Positions 1 to 10,134 of a DNA stretch of 64,000 nt are shown piece after piece; within the stretch, counting starts at the first letter, position 1; each line of letters opens with the position of its first letter. The notes beneath the pieces are model-generated. The model ran no database searches. It had not been told where the DNA came from and saw nothing but the letters and a program-made list of their open reading frames with translations. This DNA comes from Brachypterus glaber (Eukaryota; Arthropoda; Insecta; Coleoptera; Kateretidae), in the NCBI GenBank assembly GCA_958510825.1, contig OY294051.1:29313265-29377264 (forward strand). Direction: 5' to 3'. The position numbers were made by a program, and so were the translations under genes.

Positions 1-560
1 CGAGAACAAGTTTAGAAAACGAGCCGCTTGCGGCGAGTAGTGTGCACCAAAAACGTGTTATAAAACGAGTGCTTTATAAAATTTTTTCTATTTTGCCCTA
101 AAATTTTAAAACTTACATTTAAATTGATTGACTGACTGATTTAGGGATTTTTGTTTCGGGTTGGCATTACAGTTTTCGACATGTTTAAAATTCTAAGAAC
201 AAATATTATTTTAATATATTTTATAGTCAATTCTTCTCTTTGCAAGTAACCAAGCCACAATAAAAATACACGGTAAAAAATAACCTAAACACAAAATTTT
301 GTAGAAAATTAAACTTTAAAGCGTCGTTCACATTTGCACGGAAAACGTCAAGCGATAGGCTTTTGTCTGTTGTCAACCAAGTTGAGATCTCTTATGGGCC
401 TATAAGAACACGCAAAATGCATGTGATTATGAGCTTATATGAGTCCCAAAATAGAAAAAAGGATTTTATGTATTAGTTTTTCATTCATAATATAAATTCA
501 TGGCTACTTTGACTAGAATACAAAAGTGCATTTTCTTATTTGTGCGTCGATTTCAAACTT
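1..560 (-). mobile_element. Partial non-autonomous DNA element, inverted copy of 15457-16094
   Basis: This stretch reads as the reverse complement of the element at 15457-16094. Shared blocks include the AAAACGTCAAGCGATAGGC region (about 343-361 here), the CACAAAATTTTGTAGAAAATT block (290-310) and the AAAATCCCTAAATCAGTC block near the start. The window edge probably removes its left terminus. It has no coding capacity. Confidence 0.7.
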
Positions 561-619
561 TTAAGACGTGTTTATATCCGAATTAAAAACTATAATATTA
601 TTAATATTTTTATTTAGCG

Positions 620-862
620 TATGGCATTATTTCCGGGTAGACCCACCGCAGAGGGTAGTTCCGGCGCCTGTTGCAACTTTAACTCCGTTTTAGGTAGTTA
701 ATTGCGATGCCTAATAACCCAGGGGGACCGACGGCTTTATGTGCCTTCCGAAGCACATGGTTACGGTGCACTTTTTACTTGAAAATGTTCTCTGAATGAG
801 GATCGAACCTCGGACCTCTTGGTTAGAAGACCAGAGTCTTCTCGACTGAGGTAGCTCCCCGC
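620..862 (-). mobile_element. tRNA-derived SINE
   Basis: On the minus strand the sequence begins with a tRNA-like head. It has an A-box-like segment (TACCTCAGTCGAG) and a B box (GAGGTTCGATCCTC), so it carries an internal RNA polymerase III promoter. The body follows with the GTGCTTCGGAAGGCAC hairpin and a CCGTCGGTCCC...GGTTATTA block, which I recall from insect tRNA-SINEs. The anticodon stem is imperfect, so this is not a working tRNA gene. Confidence 0.72.
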
Positions 863-893
863 TCTCAATATACATATTAATTATAGAAATATA

Positions 894-1696
894 TACAGGG
901 TGCTATTTAACTTTTTAAGGTTGGGGTGGTAAGTTAAGGATGGTTAGTTTGGGGGTAGGGTTTTATACTATTCGCAGCGACTGCGCTAGAATAGTATTAT
1001 ACGGAAGTTTCGAATTTTCCAAAATCGCCAAAAAACATCCTAGACAAAAAATTCTTGGATACAAATTTGTTTCGTGAAAAAATAAGTTTAATTGTCTGTC
1101 TGTCTGTCTGTCTGTCTGTGTGTCTGATGTCACGATTTTTGTAGACACAATAACTCAAGAACGAATTATCCGATCGACTTGAAGTTTTCAGGAAAAACCA
1201 AGTTCTATGCGGGAAAGATCCCTATTGTCTTTAAAAGTAACCCCCTCAAAAACAAAAAAGTTATGGGGCGTTAAACTTTTAAAAAAATCGAATATAGCCG
1301 AAAGGAAATTCCGATTAAAGTAACTTTTTCAGGAAAAAATACTTTTATTGTAAGGATCAATTCTAGCAATTTTAAAAGTAATCCCCTAAAAAAAACAAAA
1401 AGTTATGGGGGGGGTGAACCTTTTAAAAAAAAATAGTTTTTTTTTTGAAAAAAATAAATTCAATTTTTTTCGTTTTCCGCAAAAAGCAAATGAATTAAAT
1501 TTTTTTTAGTTTTTTTTATGTTTCTTTCTAACGTATTTGGAAAAATTCAATATAGCATTTACTCTGAACAGTATATAATGGAATGCGTAGCATAACATAT
1601 CTTCACGGCTTATTTTATAACTGCATCAAAGAAATTTCGTCCGACTCGATTATCTCAATCCGTCTACGAGCTATAGCCTGAATGAACCACCCTGTA
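894..1696. mobile_element. Repeat element with CAGGGTG ends flanked by TA
   Basis: The ends are TACAGGGTG and CACCCTGTA, with TA on both sides as expected for Tc1/mariner-type insertion. The interior contains a GTCT microsatellite, low-complexity T/A runs and a block reading ATAACTCAAGAACGAATTAT. Diverged copies of its parts recur at 32085-32530 (inverted) and 52010-52350. No transposase is visible. Confidence 0.55.
1093..1127. repeat. (GTCT)n microsatellite
   Basis: Six or more GTCT tetramers in a row lie inside the 894-1696 repeat element. Short GTCGGTCTGT stretches at 62650 and 63100 sit in similar sequence context. Confidence 0.9.
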
Positions 1697-1972
1697 CATA
1701 ACGTATATTTTTCTTTTCATTTATTTGATAATAAATCTTTTTTGTAGCGGTTTTAAAAAGGTTAAAAACAACTTTTCCAAAATTGCAAGGTTTATTTGCA
1801 TTTTTGGCGAAGGCGCCAATACATAGCATACGTCGAGATGCGTCGCGTCGTATTGTTTGTCTTTTTAAGTTTTTGTCTTATTTAGTATTTATATTATTAA
1901 GTGTTTGTCTTATTAAGTGTTTGTTTAATTAAGTGTTAGTCTTGTTAGTCTTATGTTTGTCTTATTAAATTA

Positions 1973-3435
1973 CACTGGTCGACAAAAAAAAACATATATT
2001 TCCATTTTGTCTGTTTGATTCTGAACACGAATTTGACCTCGTTGTTTTCAGCCCTAAAACATTTTTTTTTCCAGGGAAATTATACATCTATAAGATGCAG
2101 TTTTTTACGCAGATTTTAAAATTATTTTGTTTTTTTAGATATCTTTAACGATTTTCGAGAAAAGTTCAAAAAACTTTAAAAAATGTTAAAAAAAATTAAT
2201 GCCTATTTCTCAGCTTTTAATTTGTTTAATAGCTCAATTTGTTCGTTTTTTAATATATAATATATAATATAAAAATAATAATGTTCGTTTTTTAATACTC
2301 ATTAATTCTGTGAAAACGGATTTAACACCAAAAATTTTTGTGTGAAAACCACACCTTTGTTATAAAAGTTCGAAAAACGCGCTTTTTTGGTGATTTTTCG
2401 CAAAGCAATTAGAAATAAAACTTATATTTTAACATTAAATGTTAACATAACGTAACATATGAGGAAACTAAGATACTTAACAGAAATTACTACAATTAAT
2501 TTTAATATAATTATAATTATAGTATCCCTATAAAAAATTTCGTATTGAAACGTATTAAAACACATTCAGACGATTCCAAAAACGTGTTAAAAATTACTTT
2601 TTAATAGGTATTTCGAATCGTCTTTATGTGACATTTTTTATAGGAATAATAATGCTTGCGCACACCCTGTTTTTAAAATATTAAAAAAAATTATTCTACT
2701 TTTTTTAACAGAAATTACTACAATTTATTTTGATATAATTATAATTATATTAAAATAAATTGTAGTAATTTCTGTTAAAAAAAGTAAAACAGAAAATTGG
2801 AATATCTTAAAAACAAGATGAAGGCGCCTAAAATTATTATTTTCTCCTCTTAAAATTGTTTATTATCTAGTTTTACTGATATGTTATAATATAGCGTTGT
2901 GTTAAATGTTAAAATAAAAGTTTTATTTCTAATTGCTTTGTTAAAAATCACCAAGAAAGCGTGTTTTTCGAACTTTAAATACAAGGGTGTGGTTTTTCAC
3001 TTATATCTCCGGACAAAAATCTTTAAAGATAAATCCGTTTTCACAGGATTAATGAGTATTAAAAAACAAAAAAATTGAGCTATTAAACAAATTAAAAGCT
3101 TAAGTAATAACTGAAAAATAGGCATTAGAAAAATGTTTAACTTTTTTTAAGTTTTTTGAACTCTTCTCGAAAACCGTTTAAAATATCTAAAAAAAAAACA
3201 AAAAAATTTTAAAATCTGCGTAAAAAACTTCATCTTATAGATGTATAATGTTCCTGGAAAAAAAATAGGGCTGAAAACAACGATATTTAACTTTTTTTTT
3301 TAATCAGTAGTTTTTATCCCAGAATCGTGAGCCAAAGTCAACAAACGTAGATCAAATTTGTGTTCAGCATCAAAAAGGACATCGAAAATTATACATCAGA
3401 TAAAACGGAAAGATATGTTTTTTTGTCGACCAGTG
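1973..3435. mobile_element. Fold-back CACTA-like element (CACTGGTCGACAAAAAAA ends)
   Basis: The whole 1.46-kb element is a long imperfect palindrome. The termini CACTGGTCGACAAAAAAA and TTTTTTTGTCGACCAGTG match, and TTA lies directly outside both ends (1970-1972 and 3436-3438). Arm sequence such as the CGCAGATTTTAAAAT block near 2110 returns inverted near 3210. A shorter perfect hairpin (2696-2788) is nested near the centre. CACT ends with a 3-bp duplication suggest the CACTA/CMC superfamily. There is no coding sequence. Confidence 0.8.
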
Positions 3436-3654
3436 TTAATAAATAAATATTTTAAAGTGAGGGTCTTGTAAAACTGCAAATGTAAATTATTATTGTATGT
3501 AAATGTTTAAAAAAGTGTGTAAATGTCTTATTAAAAGTGATTAACATATATTTCTGTAAGCTTTGTAAATACGTGTAAGTATGTCATCATTTATGTCCAA
3601 AATATAGCTTTGTAAAAAAAATTTAAACATGTAATTTTTCTATTTTTCTTATAG

Positions 3655-4742
3655 GATTACGCAGATATTTCAAATTGAGATCAAGCTATAATATACCAGC
3701 ATACGGTTATGGTAAACGAACCATGGACAGTATAGGAGGTCATACACTTATAGGAAAACGTTCAATGGACGATATTGGAGGTGATACACTTATTGGAAGA
3801 AGTTTAAATAGAATTAGTCATCCATATGGTCAATTACGAAGCATGGATAATATCGGAGGAAATACTTTAATTGGAAGACGATCAATGGAAGGTATTGGGG
3901 GAGATACTTTAATTGGAAAACGTTCAATGGACGATATTGGAGGTGATACACTTATTGGAAGAAGTTTAAATAGAATTAGTAATCCATATGGACAATTACG
4001 AAGCATGGATGATATTGGAGGAGATACTTTGATTGGCAGACGATCAATGGAAGGTATTGGAGGAGACACTTTAATTGGAAAACGTTCAATGGACGATATT
4101 GGGGGTGATACACTTATTGGAAGAAGTTTAAACAGAGTAAGTCATCCGTATGGGCAATTAAGTAGCATGGATGATATCGGAGGAGATACTTTGATTGGAA
4201 GACGATCAATGGAAGGTATTGGGGGAGATACATTAATTGGGAAACGTTCAATGGACGATATTGGAGGTGATACACTTATTGGAAGAAGTTTAAATAGAGT
4301 TAGTAATCCATATGGACAATTACGAAGCATGGATGATATTGGAGGAGATACTTTAATTGGCAGACGATCAATGGAAGGTATTGGGGGAGATACATTAATT
4401 GGGAAACGTTCAATGGACGATATTGGAGGTGATACACTTATTGGAAGAAGTTTAAATAGAGTAAGTAATCCATATAGACAATTACGAAGCATGGATGATA
4501 TTGAAGGAGACACTTTGATTGGCAGACGATCAATGGAAGGCATTGGGGGAGATACGTTAATTGGAAAACGTTCAATGGACGATATTGGAGGTGATACACT
4601 TATTGGAAGAAGTTTAAATAGAATTAGTCATCCATATGGTCAACTGCGGAGCATGGATGATATTGGAGGACATACTTTGATTGGCAGACGATCCATGGAA
4701 GATATTGGGGGAGATACATTAATTGGAAAACGATCAATGTAG
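3655..4742 (+). CDS. Orcokinin-B-like neuropeptide precursor, terminal repeat exon
   Basis: This exon encodes a secreted peptide precursor made almost entirely of repeats. The acceptor is TTTTTCTTATAG at 3643-3654, and the exon opens with 2 leading bases, so the preceding exon (signal peptide, not in view) must end in phase 1. Reading L-R-R-Y-F, the exon gives SSYNIPAYGYGKR, then 19 copies of a 10-11 residue peptide (S/T)M(D/E)xIGGxTLIG followed by R, RR or KR. Processing at the basic sites and use of the Gly would give C-terminal LI-amide. Six SLNR[I/V]S[H/N]PYGQLR spacers alternate with them. The higher-order unit is 54 residues (162 bp). The (D)xIGGxxLI core resembles insect orcokinin B, which is typically encoded in one exon of an alternatively spliced gene. 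The family call is from motif memory; the precursor nature is direct. Confidence 0.82.
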
Positions 4743-4791
4743 GGTACTGGAGGAGGTACACTTGTTGGAAGTTTTTAAATAAAAAAATAAA
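4740..4791 (+). other. Premature stop, decayed extra repeat and poly(A) signals
   Basis: The TAG at 4740-4742 falls inside a repeat (KR-S-M-stop). The frame continues past it as GTGGGTLVGSF and ends at TAA 4776-4778, matching another IGGDTLIG unit. The array was therefore once at least one unit longer. Overlapping AATAAA signals at 4779-4784 and 4786-4791 are suitable for the 3' end of this isoform. Confidence 0.7.
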
Positions 4792-4799
4792 ACATATTA

Positions 4800-5440
4800 T
4801 TTGATGTAAAGGGCATATAAATATATAATAATGTAAATATTACTAAGAATAAATTAGTTATAAGAATATTGCTTTTCTTTTTTATATCTTTATTCATCAG
4901 ATACTGACCGAAAGAAGTTAAGGATATTTTAAGAATGGTGCTTTCGCTGGGAAAAAAAACCGTTTTGGAGAAAATCATAAAATGTTCATACAAGGGTCAC
5001 CTTTTATATTTCGGGAATGAGCGATCCTGGTGCTGCCGCCTGACAACCGACGTCTCTATCATGAAGTTCCAACTTTTTTAGGTATACCTACACTTTTGCA
5101 TGCCCTTGAACCAATTTTCCAAGCACTTTTTCCGAATTAACCGCTTCTTCAGGCGTTTTGTTTTTTTTTTCAGTTGATCCAAACAGCAAGAATCATGGCG
5201 ACCACCGTTTTTTGATGATTTATTCAAAAAAAAAATATGGCCAGAAAATGGCACTGTAAAAATTTTATTTGGTTTCTTTGAATATAAATAAACATTCCTA
5301 CAAAATTTCACAATGATATCTTTTTTCTTTCTATATAAAAAAATGTTTAAAAAAAGATTATTTTTATAATTTCTAAGGTAGAAAGACCCCTTAAATTATA
5401 AAATGACACCAATAATAATAATTGTTAATTTGTTATTGCA
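4800..5440. other. Intron sequence, no gene recognised
   Basis: No exon with conserved phase is seen. A minus-strand reading at 5078-5311 ends with residues NWFKGMQKC, faintly like the C-terminus of mariner transposases, but nothing else supports it. Confidence 0.4.
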
Positions 5441-5441
5441 G

Positions 5442-5529
5442 TATATGATATATTAAGAAGTAGACCTGCGAGGACCTTAGAACAAATTAAGTTAGAAAAT
5501 TTGGGGGCTAAATTTCTTGAACATCCAAG
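5442..5529 (+). CDS. Alternative 3' exon A (set 1) of the neuropeptide gene
   Basis: The acceptor is TTGTTATTGCAG and the donor is AAG|GTATTT. It opens with 2 leading bases, exactly like the repeat exon at 3655, so both can be joined to the same upstream exon. This fits mutually exclusive 3' ends. The only open frame encodes YDILRSRPARTLEQIKLENL and then GAKFLEHP; the exon ends in phase 2. A degenerate copy lies at 10994-11079. Confidence 0.72.
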
Positions 5530-5741
5530 GTATTTTTTGGTATTTTTAGTATGTTTTTGTATTTTTTTGTTATCTTTTCAGTATTTTGTTGGTATTACAA
5601 CTAGAAACTATTGCATGCGCTATTTATGTATTTAGAAATTAATATCTAATATCACAGGCCAGCAAATTTTCAACTTTTGAAAGTTGATTTGATCCGAGAG
5701 CTGATTTTGGGTAATGGAGCGTCTACCCTATCTCTATCTCA

Positions 5742-5836
5742 TTTGTGCTACACTTTCCAGCCAACCAAATAAATACTGTATTTGTTTTTCATACAACAAA
5801 TACAGTATTTATTTGGTTGGCCGGAAAGTGTAGCAC
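5742..5836. repeat. Near-perfect hairpin, GTGCTACACTTTCC ends
   Basis: A palindrome of about 95 bp has ends GTGCTACACTTTCCAGCC and GGCCGGAAAGTGTAGCAC and a short A/T loop. A related imperfect hairpin follows at 5940-6027. The pair recurs in reverse order at 20431-20527 and 20625-20716, inside a larger inverted segment. Confidence 0.85.
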
Positions 5837-5939
5837 TGAGCGGCACGAAAGAACATAGCTAATGTGAATCTGTAGAATAAGAAAATTTGACTAAAATTTA
5901 GATGACGCCAGTAATTTCTTTAATAAAAATAATATAGTT

Positions 5940-6027
5940 ACACTTTTCGCCCGGCCAAGTAAATATTGTATTTGTTCAACAAAGAACAAATACAGAATTT
6001 GTTTGGTTGGGTGGAAGTGGGAGTGTA
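5940..6027. repeat. Second, diverged hairpin of the same family
   Basis: The arms TTACACTTTTCGCCC...TACAATATTT-type sequence and ACAAATACAGAATTTGTTTG pair imperfectly around a TTCAACAAAGAA loop. It is the partner of the 5742-5836 hairpin and is also found inverted near 20431-20527. Confidence 0.7.
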
Positions 6028-6545
6028 TGTATGTCTTCTATCCTTTTTGGGTAGAACTTTTGTCCCTGTCTAATCTAACGGGAGAAATCGCCATTTAGTC
6101 ATACTGATTTCGAATATAACTTTCGTTTTTGTCCATCGCGTAAAGGTTTGGAACAACTGTACAGTATACCAGGAAAAAAAAACAGGGACAAAATTCTGAA
6201 TTTTTGCATAGGACTATTTTTGATACCGTTGATTTCGAATAAATTAACGAAAATTTTCAAAAAGAATTTTCCGCGCCATTAGGGTGGTCCAAAATTTTAT
6301 TTTTGTTTCAATCTCTCTAATAATGTGTCGAATGGCTTCTTTTGGTTATGTTGATGTAAACCAATGTCCATAACACTTCATGTTAAAGAATTAGATTTTT
6401 GGCATGGATAATAGCTGAAAAAAAATATACGAGATGGAAACAAAAAAATGCTTGTTCGGGAGTTAGTGGATCTTAACTAAGCCAGAAAAAAAACATCGGA
6501 TCACAAAATCCTTGTTGATCTGTGTAATCCATAACTGATTAAATA

Positions 6546-7756
6546 CACTAAGCAACACGGTTTCTTGCCCTAATTGGAGTCATATGTTTTTTAACTAATC
6601 TTGGGTCGCTGAAACCTCAGAATATTTCTATTACCTAAGTTTTCTGAGAAAAATGAGATAGAAATGTTAAAAAATAATTATTTTATCCCTCTTTTGTTCT
6701 AAAATCATGGGAGATAAAAATATTCCAAGGACAAATTTAGATTCGGCGACTCAATATTAGTTAAAAAATACCCAACTTAAAACATGGAAACTTTAAATTC
6801 ATAGGTAGAATAAATAGGGATATTATGAAAAAAAAATATTAAAAAAAATGGATAATGTGACAAAACAAAGTAGGGGTGGAGGGTAAGAAGAAGCGTGCAT
6901 AAGGGGACAAGCTTATCGCCACGTACTCATGCTGAAAATTGTCAAAAATCATTACTAGGGGGTCAAAAATTAACTAAAAAAATGTTACATAATATGGTTC
7001 TTATGTAATAAAGTAACATTTTTATGATGTAGAACCATTAAAAAAACAAACAAAAAATACACAATATTTTGTTTTATAAATTATTTTTAAATTGGTATAA
7101 TTGCCTGTACTAAAATTTAAAAAATAAGACGTGCTGAATTTTTTTTAATGTAAAATTTGGATTCAGCGCCTTTAAATTAATAAGAAAAATATATTTTTTG
7201 GGCTCGGGAAAAAATTTTACTGTGTACTTTAATTTTAATAAGGTTTTTTCACAGTATACCACAAATTTTAAATATAGGTTAAATTTTGTATATTGGTATA
7301 TACAAAATTATACCAATATACAAAGGTTAAATTTTGTATATTGGTATATACAAAATTATACCAATATACAAAATTTAACCTATATTTACTTTAATTTTGT
7401 TTCTTTTTTATTTATTTACTTTTTACGAACAAACTAAGCAAAATAAAAAAACATTTGTATAAATATTTTTGTAGAGAATTTTATAATCTACAAATTAGGT
7501 CCTTTAAAATTTTTATACAGATTTGATAGTTTTGCCACAAAAGAGCAATTAAGTAAACTCTGCACTTCCATTTTAAGCTTTTATACCCCTTTTAAGATTT
7601 TGAAAAAAAACGTCATTATTCCCTGGACTTATATCTAAAAAATTTTAGGTGCTGAAATGTTTCTAAGGTCAGATTCGGTTTCTACGCCCTCGAATTAGTA
7701 AGAAAAATTTACTTTTCGATCGGGGTAAAAAAAAAGTTGAGATTTGTTGCCTAGTG
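6546..7756. mobile_element. CACTA-like non-autonomous element, copy 1
   Basis: The left end is CACTAAGCAACA and the right end is TTGTTGCCTAGTG, with ATA directly outside both ends (6543-6545 and 7757-7759) as a target duplication. The interior has several diverged copies of a unit containing GATTCGG...CGAATTAGT followed by AAAAATT and a CGGG motif. It is non-coding. The other copy, in opposite orientation, is 16366-17517. Confidence 0.82.
7272..7390. repeat. Tandem hairpin inside the CACTA-like element
   Basis: The segment TATAGGTTAAATTTTGTATA is followed by its inverted and repeated copies and ends in TATACAAAATTTAACCTATA. It forms two stacked cruciform-capable units. The 16366-17517 copy lacks it, so it is a later local duplication. 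Confidence 0.8.
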
Positions 7757-7892
7757 ATATTAGTATTATTAATTTTAGGTTTTCATATTTTTGCATGCAC
7801 TATGAAGTAGACTGAATGCAGTAAAATAGGTATTTATAATGACTAGTATGTTTGTAGTTTTTTTTAATATAATAAATCGCTTAATTCTTTAG

Positions 7893-7991
7893 CCTTACAG
7901 GAATAGGAAAAATAGTGGGTAGAGCAACACCCGGCGCTCCCCCTAGTTTTATTTTGGGAGAAACATTTGGTAGAGCTGCCAAAAGTGATAA
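7893..7991 (+). CDS. Alternative 3' exon B (set 1) of the neuropeptide gene
   Basis: The acceptor is TTAATTCTTTAG and the donor is AA|GTAAGT. With the two bases from exon A it reads SLTGIGKIVGRATPGAPPSF followed by ILGETFGRAAKSD. The ETFGR segment could be an amidated peptide C-terminus (Phe-amide, Gly donor, single Arg cleavage). The exon enters and leaves in phase 2. A close homologue lies at 14663-14755. Conservation of frame between the two copies, with introns freely diverged, argues for coding function. Confidence 0.78.
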
Positions 7992-8256
7992 GTAAGTAAT
8001 CTTTTCTTTTTGTTAAATCGTTATTTACTGAAGTCATCTCTAAAATAAATAATACCTGATTTCAAGAATCTTTAAAGCAAAATTTCCCAAAATAAAATAA
8101 ATGTGACTTGTGTCTCCTATTCCCTCCAGCCCTTTTGATACAAAAAAATATATATTCAGTAACTGGCATGCCAAAGTTTAAGAGGTGATTCTACATCCAA
8201 AAAAAAACAGAAGCTAGATATTTTACTACTTTATATGAAATTTATTTTTTCTACAG

Positions 8257-8340
8257 GTACATTTACGAGAAAAAAAATGGAAAAAATCGACGTGTCTCTC
8301 AAAACCCGATTATTATGGGGGGAGGAACTTTCGGAAAAAG
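8257..8340 (+). CDS. Alternative 3' exon C (set 1), with GC donor
   Basis: The acceptor is TTTTTTCTACAG. The exon encodes YIYEKKNGKNRR-VSQNPIIMGGGTFG-KR; the final Arg is completed by the next exon. Dibasic RR and KR sites bracket a peptide that would become VSQNPIIMGGGTF-amide. The donor is AAG|GCAAGC, a GC-AG intron type; the homologous exon at 15327-15407 has a normal GT. Entry and exit are both phase 2. Confidence 0.78.
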
Positions 8341-8438
8341 GCAAGCCACATTAAAATACATAGAAGTTTTTCTTAAGTTTTTTTTGGAAAAACAAAAAAT
8401 GTTTTAAAAAGAAATAATAGTTTTTATCCCCTTGCCCT

Positions 8439-8578
8439 TAAGGACACCAGATTAGTTAAGTCTAGTTCACTTCTAGATTAAGGATACCAGATTAGTTAAG
8501 TCTAGTTCACTTCTAGATTAAGGACACCAGATTAGTTAAGTCTAGTTCACCTCTAGATTTAACTAATCTAGTGTCCTT
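8439..8578. repeat. Three 40-bp tandem repeats ending in an inverted half-copy
   Basis: The unit starting TAAGGACACCAGATTAGTTA begins at 8439, 8479 and 8519. The third copy runs into TTTAACTAATCTAGTGTCCTTA, the reverse complement of the unit start. It lies in the intron before exon D. A related palindrome (CACTAGATCTAAG...) is at 60883-60945. Confidence 0.88.
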
Positions 8579-8815
8579 ATTTTCCCCCTCCCCTATTTTT
8601 GCCAATTCAAGCCAAACCCTGTTTAAAGTGTTTAGTTCAAAGCATGGTTTAAAGCGTTCTCGAGTTATAGTGGTCACAAAATTTTCCGGACAGACCGACA
8701 GACAGAAAAGTTAAACGTTACACCACCTGCTTTTGCAGACATATCCCAACATATCTGTCTGCAAACGCAGACACACCCGTCAATGTGTTAAACAAATATT
8801 TTTCTCTTATTACAG

Positions 8816-8978
8816 AACAGTCTATAAACCTGACACAAAAAATGCTACGTTTGACAATCTATCTGAAAATCCCTTTACAACCGAAGAAAACCTGGAAAGT
8901 ATGTCAATGATGGACATTTACGAAGCACTTTTAAATCAATACAGGGACTCTAAAAGAGAGTTAGATAAAACTAAATAA
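8816..8978 (+). CDS. Alternative 3' exon D (set 1), terminal exon
   Basis: The acceptor is TTCTCTTATTACAG and the stop is TAA at 8976-8978. After the shared Arg it encodes 53 residues, TVYKPDTKNATFDNL... ...MDIYEALLNQYRDSKREL... It ends in a charged acidic/basic tail with no dibasic-plus-Gly site, so it is probably a C-terminal spacer or precursor peptide. 39 of 53 residues are identical to the set-2 exon at 21656-21818. An AATAAA poly(A) signal lies at 9044-9049. Confidence 0.8.
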
Positions 8979-9043
8979 TACTCATGTTAAAAAACATTCT
9001 GTTGTATATTTTATTACTTAATTACTAATACTATAAAATATTG

Positions 9044-9049
9044 AATAAA
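9044..9049 (+). terminator. Poly(A) signal for the set-1 isoform
   Basis: AATAAA lies 66 bp after the stop of exon D, within TATTGAATAAAACTGCACAA. The same block follows the set-2 terminal exon (21909) and survives as a relic at about 25140. Confidence 0.75.
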
Positions 9050-9181
9050 ACTGCACAAAAAGAAAATTAGTTTCACTAAAAAAAAAGGTCATAATTTTCC
9101 CAACAAGAGTGGATTTTCTCAATTCAAAAATGGATTTTAAAATACGTCACACTTTTTTAGGTGATTTTAGACCCCCTCCCC

Positions 9182-9858
9182 CAGGGCCGTAGCTATGGGG
9201 GGGGTTGCGGGCGAGCCTCCCCCCCACCTATCTTGAAATCAAAAAAGTTGCATATTTCATGGATTAAAAACATAAAAGTTGCATATTTCATGGGTTAAAA
9301 AAAAATAAAATAAATTTTTAATTTTGGGAAAAAAAAGTTTTAAATTTTATGGCTTAAAAATATAAAAGTTGGGATTTTTAAACCTTAGAATAAAAAATTT
9401 CGTATATTTCATGGATTAAAAATATAAAAGTTGCATATTTTTTCATGGGATAAATATAATAAAATAATACATTTTTAATTTTGGGAAAAAAGTGGTAAAT
9501 TTCATGTATTAAAAATATAAAAGTTGGGATTTTCAAAAAGCTTGCATATTTCGTGGATTCAAAATATAAAACTTGCATATTTCATGGGTTAAAAATAATA
9601 AATTTTTAATCTTGTGAAAAAAGTTGTAAACTTTATAGATTAAGAAATATAAAAGTAAGGATTCTCATACCTTGAAAAAATTTGTAAATTTCATTGATTT
9701 TTTTTTAGTCATGAACTTTTTTTTGAGTTTTTTAAGGGTGGGACTTTTTTTTTAGTTATGATTTTTTTTGTCGAAGGAAAAAGTTGTGTTTTTAGGCTAA
9801 AAAAAGTTGTAATTTTTGACCTTCTCCCCCCCACAAAATCTCCCTCGCTACGGCCCTG
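9182..9858. mobile_element. hAT-like non-autonomous element with internal short-repeat array
   Basis: The termini are CAGGGCCGTAGC and GCTACGGCCCTG. Perfect 8-bp flanks CCCTCCCC (9174-9181 and 9859-9866) are the hAT hallmark. The interior is an array of a degenerate unit of about 30-37 bp, AAAAGTTGCATATTTCATGG plus TTAAAAATAT, running through the whole element. A similar array with the same core is at 60640-60800. Confidence 0.86.
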
Positions 9859-9870
9859 CCCTCCCCCATG

Positions 9871-10127
9871 TCACAAAGTCTGGACCCCCCCCATGTGACT
9901 TACTAAAAAAATTGTTTGTTCTTGCGATGACAAAGGAGCAGCTACTGCCGGAATTTTGGTGTAGACGCTGTCCTTGATGTAAAATAATGAAACAATGTTG
10001 CCTTGCACAGTTTGTTTTGATTTCCCGGGATGCGCTTTACCATAAGCTTCATAGAGATTATTGTACCAAGAACCGAAATCCGACATGACTGTCTTTGATA
10101 TTCAAGTTTTATCGCGAAATATAACAC
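9871..10127 (-). other. Possible relic coding fragment, unidentified
   Basis: A minus-strand reading contains SDFGSWYNNLYEAYGKAHPG followed by KSKQTVQGNIVSLFYIKDSV. This looks like real protein rather than random translation. The homologous strand is interrupted at 10135 by the hAT-like insertion, and nothing clear continues beyond 10543. I cannot assign a family. It may be a piece of a transposable-element protein. Confidence 0.3.
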
Positions 10128-10134
10128 TGCGAAT

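Noticed and set aside
3830..4543. Two long minus-strand open frames opposite the peptide repeats
   Set aside because: They are shadows: the 162-bp period of the sense repeat keeps the antisense frame open. The products are low-complexity and have no start context of their own.
3655..4742. Regular repeats that could be taken for a CRISPR-like array
   Set aside because: The repeats are contiguous, in one reading frame, code for processed peptides and have no unique spacers. The genome is eukaryotic.
5078..5311. Minus-strand 77-codon frame ending NWFKGMQKCRYT
   Set aside because: There is a faint likeness to a mariner C-terminus, but no catalytic motif or inverted repeats were found around it.
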